Positions 62,641 to 64,000 of a stretch of DNA of 64,000 nucleotides are shown in pieces (position 1 is the stretch's first letter; each line of letters begins with the position of its first letter). Origin of the DNA: Paenibacillus xylanexedens (GTDB lineage: Bacteria; Bacillota; Bacilli; Paenibacillales; Paenibacillaceae). Below the pieces are notes generated by a model. It had not been told where the DNA came from. It searched no databases and saw only the letters and a program-made list of their open reading frames with translations. The translations under genes were made by a program, and so were the position numbers. Location: NCBI RefSeq assembly GCF_001908275.1, contig NZ_CP018620.1, forward strand, positions 3,782,001 through 3,846,000, written 5' to 3'.

Positions 62641-62882
62641 TTTTTTGATCCTATGAATTGTAACTAAGTTATCATAACAATGCTGGAAATAATCTAGCGT
62701 GAAACAATGACGGATTCATATAGTTTTCTCAAACAAGAATAAGTATACTTACATAGAGTCTTTGTTTGTATTAAATGGAGCTGAGTGCAAGAAAAGCAGT
62801 TTCTATTTTAATATACTGAGAATCAGTTGAGGATCAGCATTCATTTGCAACAATAAATAGATTGTGAAAGGGGATAACTACG
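62641..62882. other. Intergenic region before the heme oxygenase
   Basis: AT-rich, no gene. CTGAGAATCAGTTGAGGATC (from 62817) vaguely recalls a Fur box but matches too poorly to call. AAGGGG precedes the heme oxygenase ATG. Confidence 0.3.
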
Positions 62883-63472
62883 ATGACATCAACAAATATT
62901 ATGGAACGTCTGAAGAGCGAGACAGCTCATTATCACAGACAAGTAGAACAGAACCCTTATGCAAAAGCCATTATGAATCAAACTGTGACTATAGAAGAAT
63001 ATAGAACATATTTAGAGAAGTTTTATGGATTCCTGAAACCGCTGGAGGATCAGGCTGTACAACAGCCTTTCTGGGAAAGTACGGGACTGGATATTGAGAT
63101 TAGAGGCAAGGCTGGACTGTTGGAAAAAGATTTACGAAATCTGGGTGCCAGTGAAGAAGAGATCACTCAACTTCCACTCTGTGAAGAACTGCCGGATATT
63201 CAACACCTGCCCGTTTGTTCGGATACCTGTATGTAATTGAGGGGTCCACGAACGGTGGACAGATTATGACCAAACGTTTGTCGCAGTTCCTGCCCATTGA
63301 AGCTGATCGTGGATTGGAATATTTCAATGCCTACGGCTCAGAGACAAGAACAAGATGGAGCGAGTTTACGGGTTTGCTGCAGCAGTCCATCAGCACTCCA
63401 GAAGATCATGACAACATGGTACACAGTGCATCAGAGACATTCCGACTGTTAGATCAATGGATTAATACGTAG
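62883..63472 (+). pseudogene. Heme oxygenase gene interrupted by a frameshift
   Basis: First frame to 63236: biliverdin-type heme oxygenase N-terminus with proximal-His helix SETAHYHRQVEQNPYA and TIEEYRTYLEKFYGFLKPLE. The continuation lies in the next frame: LFGYLYVIEGSTNGGQIM, the conserved distal helix, and later SASETFRLLDQWI. The break is at 63214-63216, where CCGTTTGTTC lacks one T compared with the expected HLPVLFGY reading. The enzyme opens heme to biliverdin, CO and Fe. About 196 residues if intact. Single-base loss at a short T-run may be a sequencing error. Confidence 0.8.
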
Positions 63473-63503
63473 GGCGGACTTTTTTCATATTTTAAAAGGT
63501 ATC

Positions 63504-63555
63504 TATATAAGTTGAACTAATACATTTACACCTAACGGAGAGGACAGAAAAAAGT
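63504..63555. repeat. Solo end of the palindromic repeat (copy D)
   Basis: TATATAAGTTGAACTAA, then CATTTACAC and AACGGAGAGGACAGAAAAAAGTT match the inverse of the right end of copies A-C. The other end is absent. Confidence 0.75.
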
Positions 63556-63572
63556 TAAATAGACATGATGAA

Positions 63573-63598
63573 AAGAGGGCAGAAATGCCTTCTTTTTT
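63573..63598 (+). terminator. Terminator before the TerB-N gene
   Basis: AAGAGGGCA / TGCCTTCTT with loop GAAA, then T-run. Confidence 0.75.
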
Positions 63599-63710
63599 GT
63601 GTCCAGGAATGTCTAAATTTCGTCACCGCAGACACAGCACAAGTGATATAATGATCCCTATGGATACACTTGTTCGTATTCTGTCTTGGAGGAGGGTGAG
63701 ATAACGTTCT

Positions 63711-64000
63711 ATGAAAGACAACTCAAGACAATTGGAATTTATGGAGATAGATCTGAGTGAAGAACCTGAAACAGCAGCGGTTCCGGTTCCTGATCGTTCA
63801 ACCATTGTGCAGTCTGCACATGATACGATGCAGCATCGTGGAGGCATATTGTCCTCAGAGAAACGTTTTGTAGAGGAAGCAAAGCAGTGGGCAGAGATGG
63901 AGGGGGATGTATCCCCGTGGGTTCCCTTTATGAGTTACTGGCCAACGTATGGCGTGATGAATGAAGCCCAGCGCAAGTGGTATATGTTTTGGAGGAAGGA
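63711..64000 (+). CDS. TerB N-terminal domain protein (3' truncated by window)
   Basis: Opens at ATG 63711 behind GGAGGGTGAG, and the frame is still open at the window edge. After an acidic leader (MEIDLSEEPETAAVPVPD) it reads KRFVEEAKQWAEMEGDVSPW, then VPFMSYWPTYGVMNEAQRKW. These match the TerB_N domain, found in long multi-domain proteins associated with tellurite resistance-like and phage-related systems. Function is not known. Only the first ~96 residues are visible. Confidence 0.7.
   Translation, partial: MKDNSRQLEFMEIDLSEEPETAAVPVPDRSTIVQSAHDTMQHRGGILSSEKRFVEEAKQWAEMEGDVSPWVPFMSYWPTYGVMNEAQRKWYMFWRK

Noticed and set aside
62817..62860. Fur box before heme oxygenase
   Set aside because: Too few matches to the 7-1-7 inverted repeat.

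Overview
The window reads as Bacillota chromosome, most probably Paenibacillus. The evidence is strong AGGAGG-type ribosome binding sites in front of ATG, GTG and many TTG starts, a BceRS-BceAB-type module, an S-layer-anchored glycoside hydrolase, a YghZ-type aldo/keto reductase, an AmpS-type aminopeptidase, and LacI, AraC and TetR regulators each beside one metabolic or efflux gene. The genus is an inference from gene content and style; no rRNA or tRNA gene was seen.

Layout. 1-7 kb: a 5'-truncated UbiD-family decarboxylase, an HD-GYP protein, an SRPBCC protein, a 52-aa membrane peptide, a divergent MFS/TetR pair with matching operators, and a 2-hydroxyacid dehydrogenase. 7-12.5 kb: LacI regulator divergent from a 2,3-butanediol-type dehydrogenase with an operator at each end of the spacer, a secreted protein of unknown function and an Old Yellow Enzyme. 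12.8-19 kb: a GH3 lipoprotein followed by a Bce-type two-component system and ABC transporter (envelope stress). 19-24.5 kb: HpaB-type monooxygenase, then a second two-component system preceded by four 11-bp-spaced TTTAG half-sites, an AI-2E-family permease and an Asp23 protein. 24.5-35 kb: AraC/aldo-keto reductase pair, acyl-CoA synthetase, aminopeptidase, GyrI-like, LRR, nitroreductase, M15 peptidase and Fe-S-type proteins, with three copies of a palindromic repeat among them. 35-42.5 kb: osmoprotectant ABC operon with a fused permease/binding protein, a disulfide-reductase-like flavoprotein, DUF1349 and SET proteins, and a frameshifted ABC-F gene. 42.5-48 kb: a 1741-aa secreted GH43/FN3/SLH protein with a catabolite-repression-like operator. 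48-55.6 kb: quinone reductase/HxlR pair, a complete IS3-family element, cysJI and a YebC paralogue. 55.6-64 kb: two YdcZ transporters around a Crp-type regulator, a NIF3 protein, a TetR/MMPL efflux module with two perfect operators, a frameshifted heme oxygenase and the start of a TerB-N protein.

The most interesting signals are not single genes. They are: (i) a palindromic, MITE-like repeat family in four places; (ii) an IS3 element with 4-bp target duplication that has split the terminator between hxlR and cysJ; (iii) a phased four-repeat response-regulator site; (iv) several regulator/operator circuits readable from sequence alone; (v) two genes broken at short homopolymers, which may be sequencing errors. 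I found no convincing wholly new multi-gene system.
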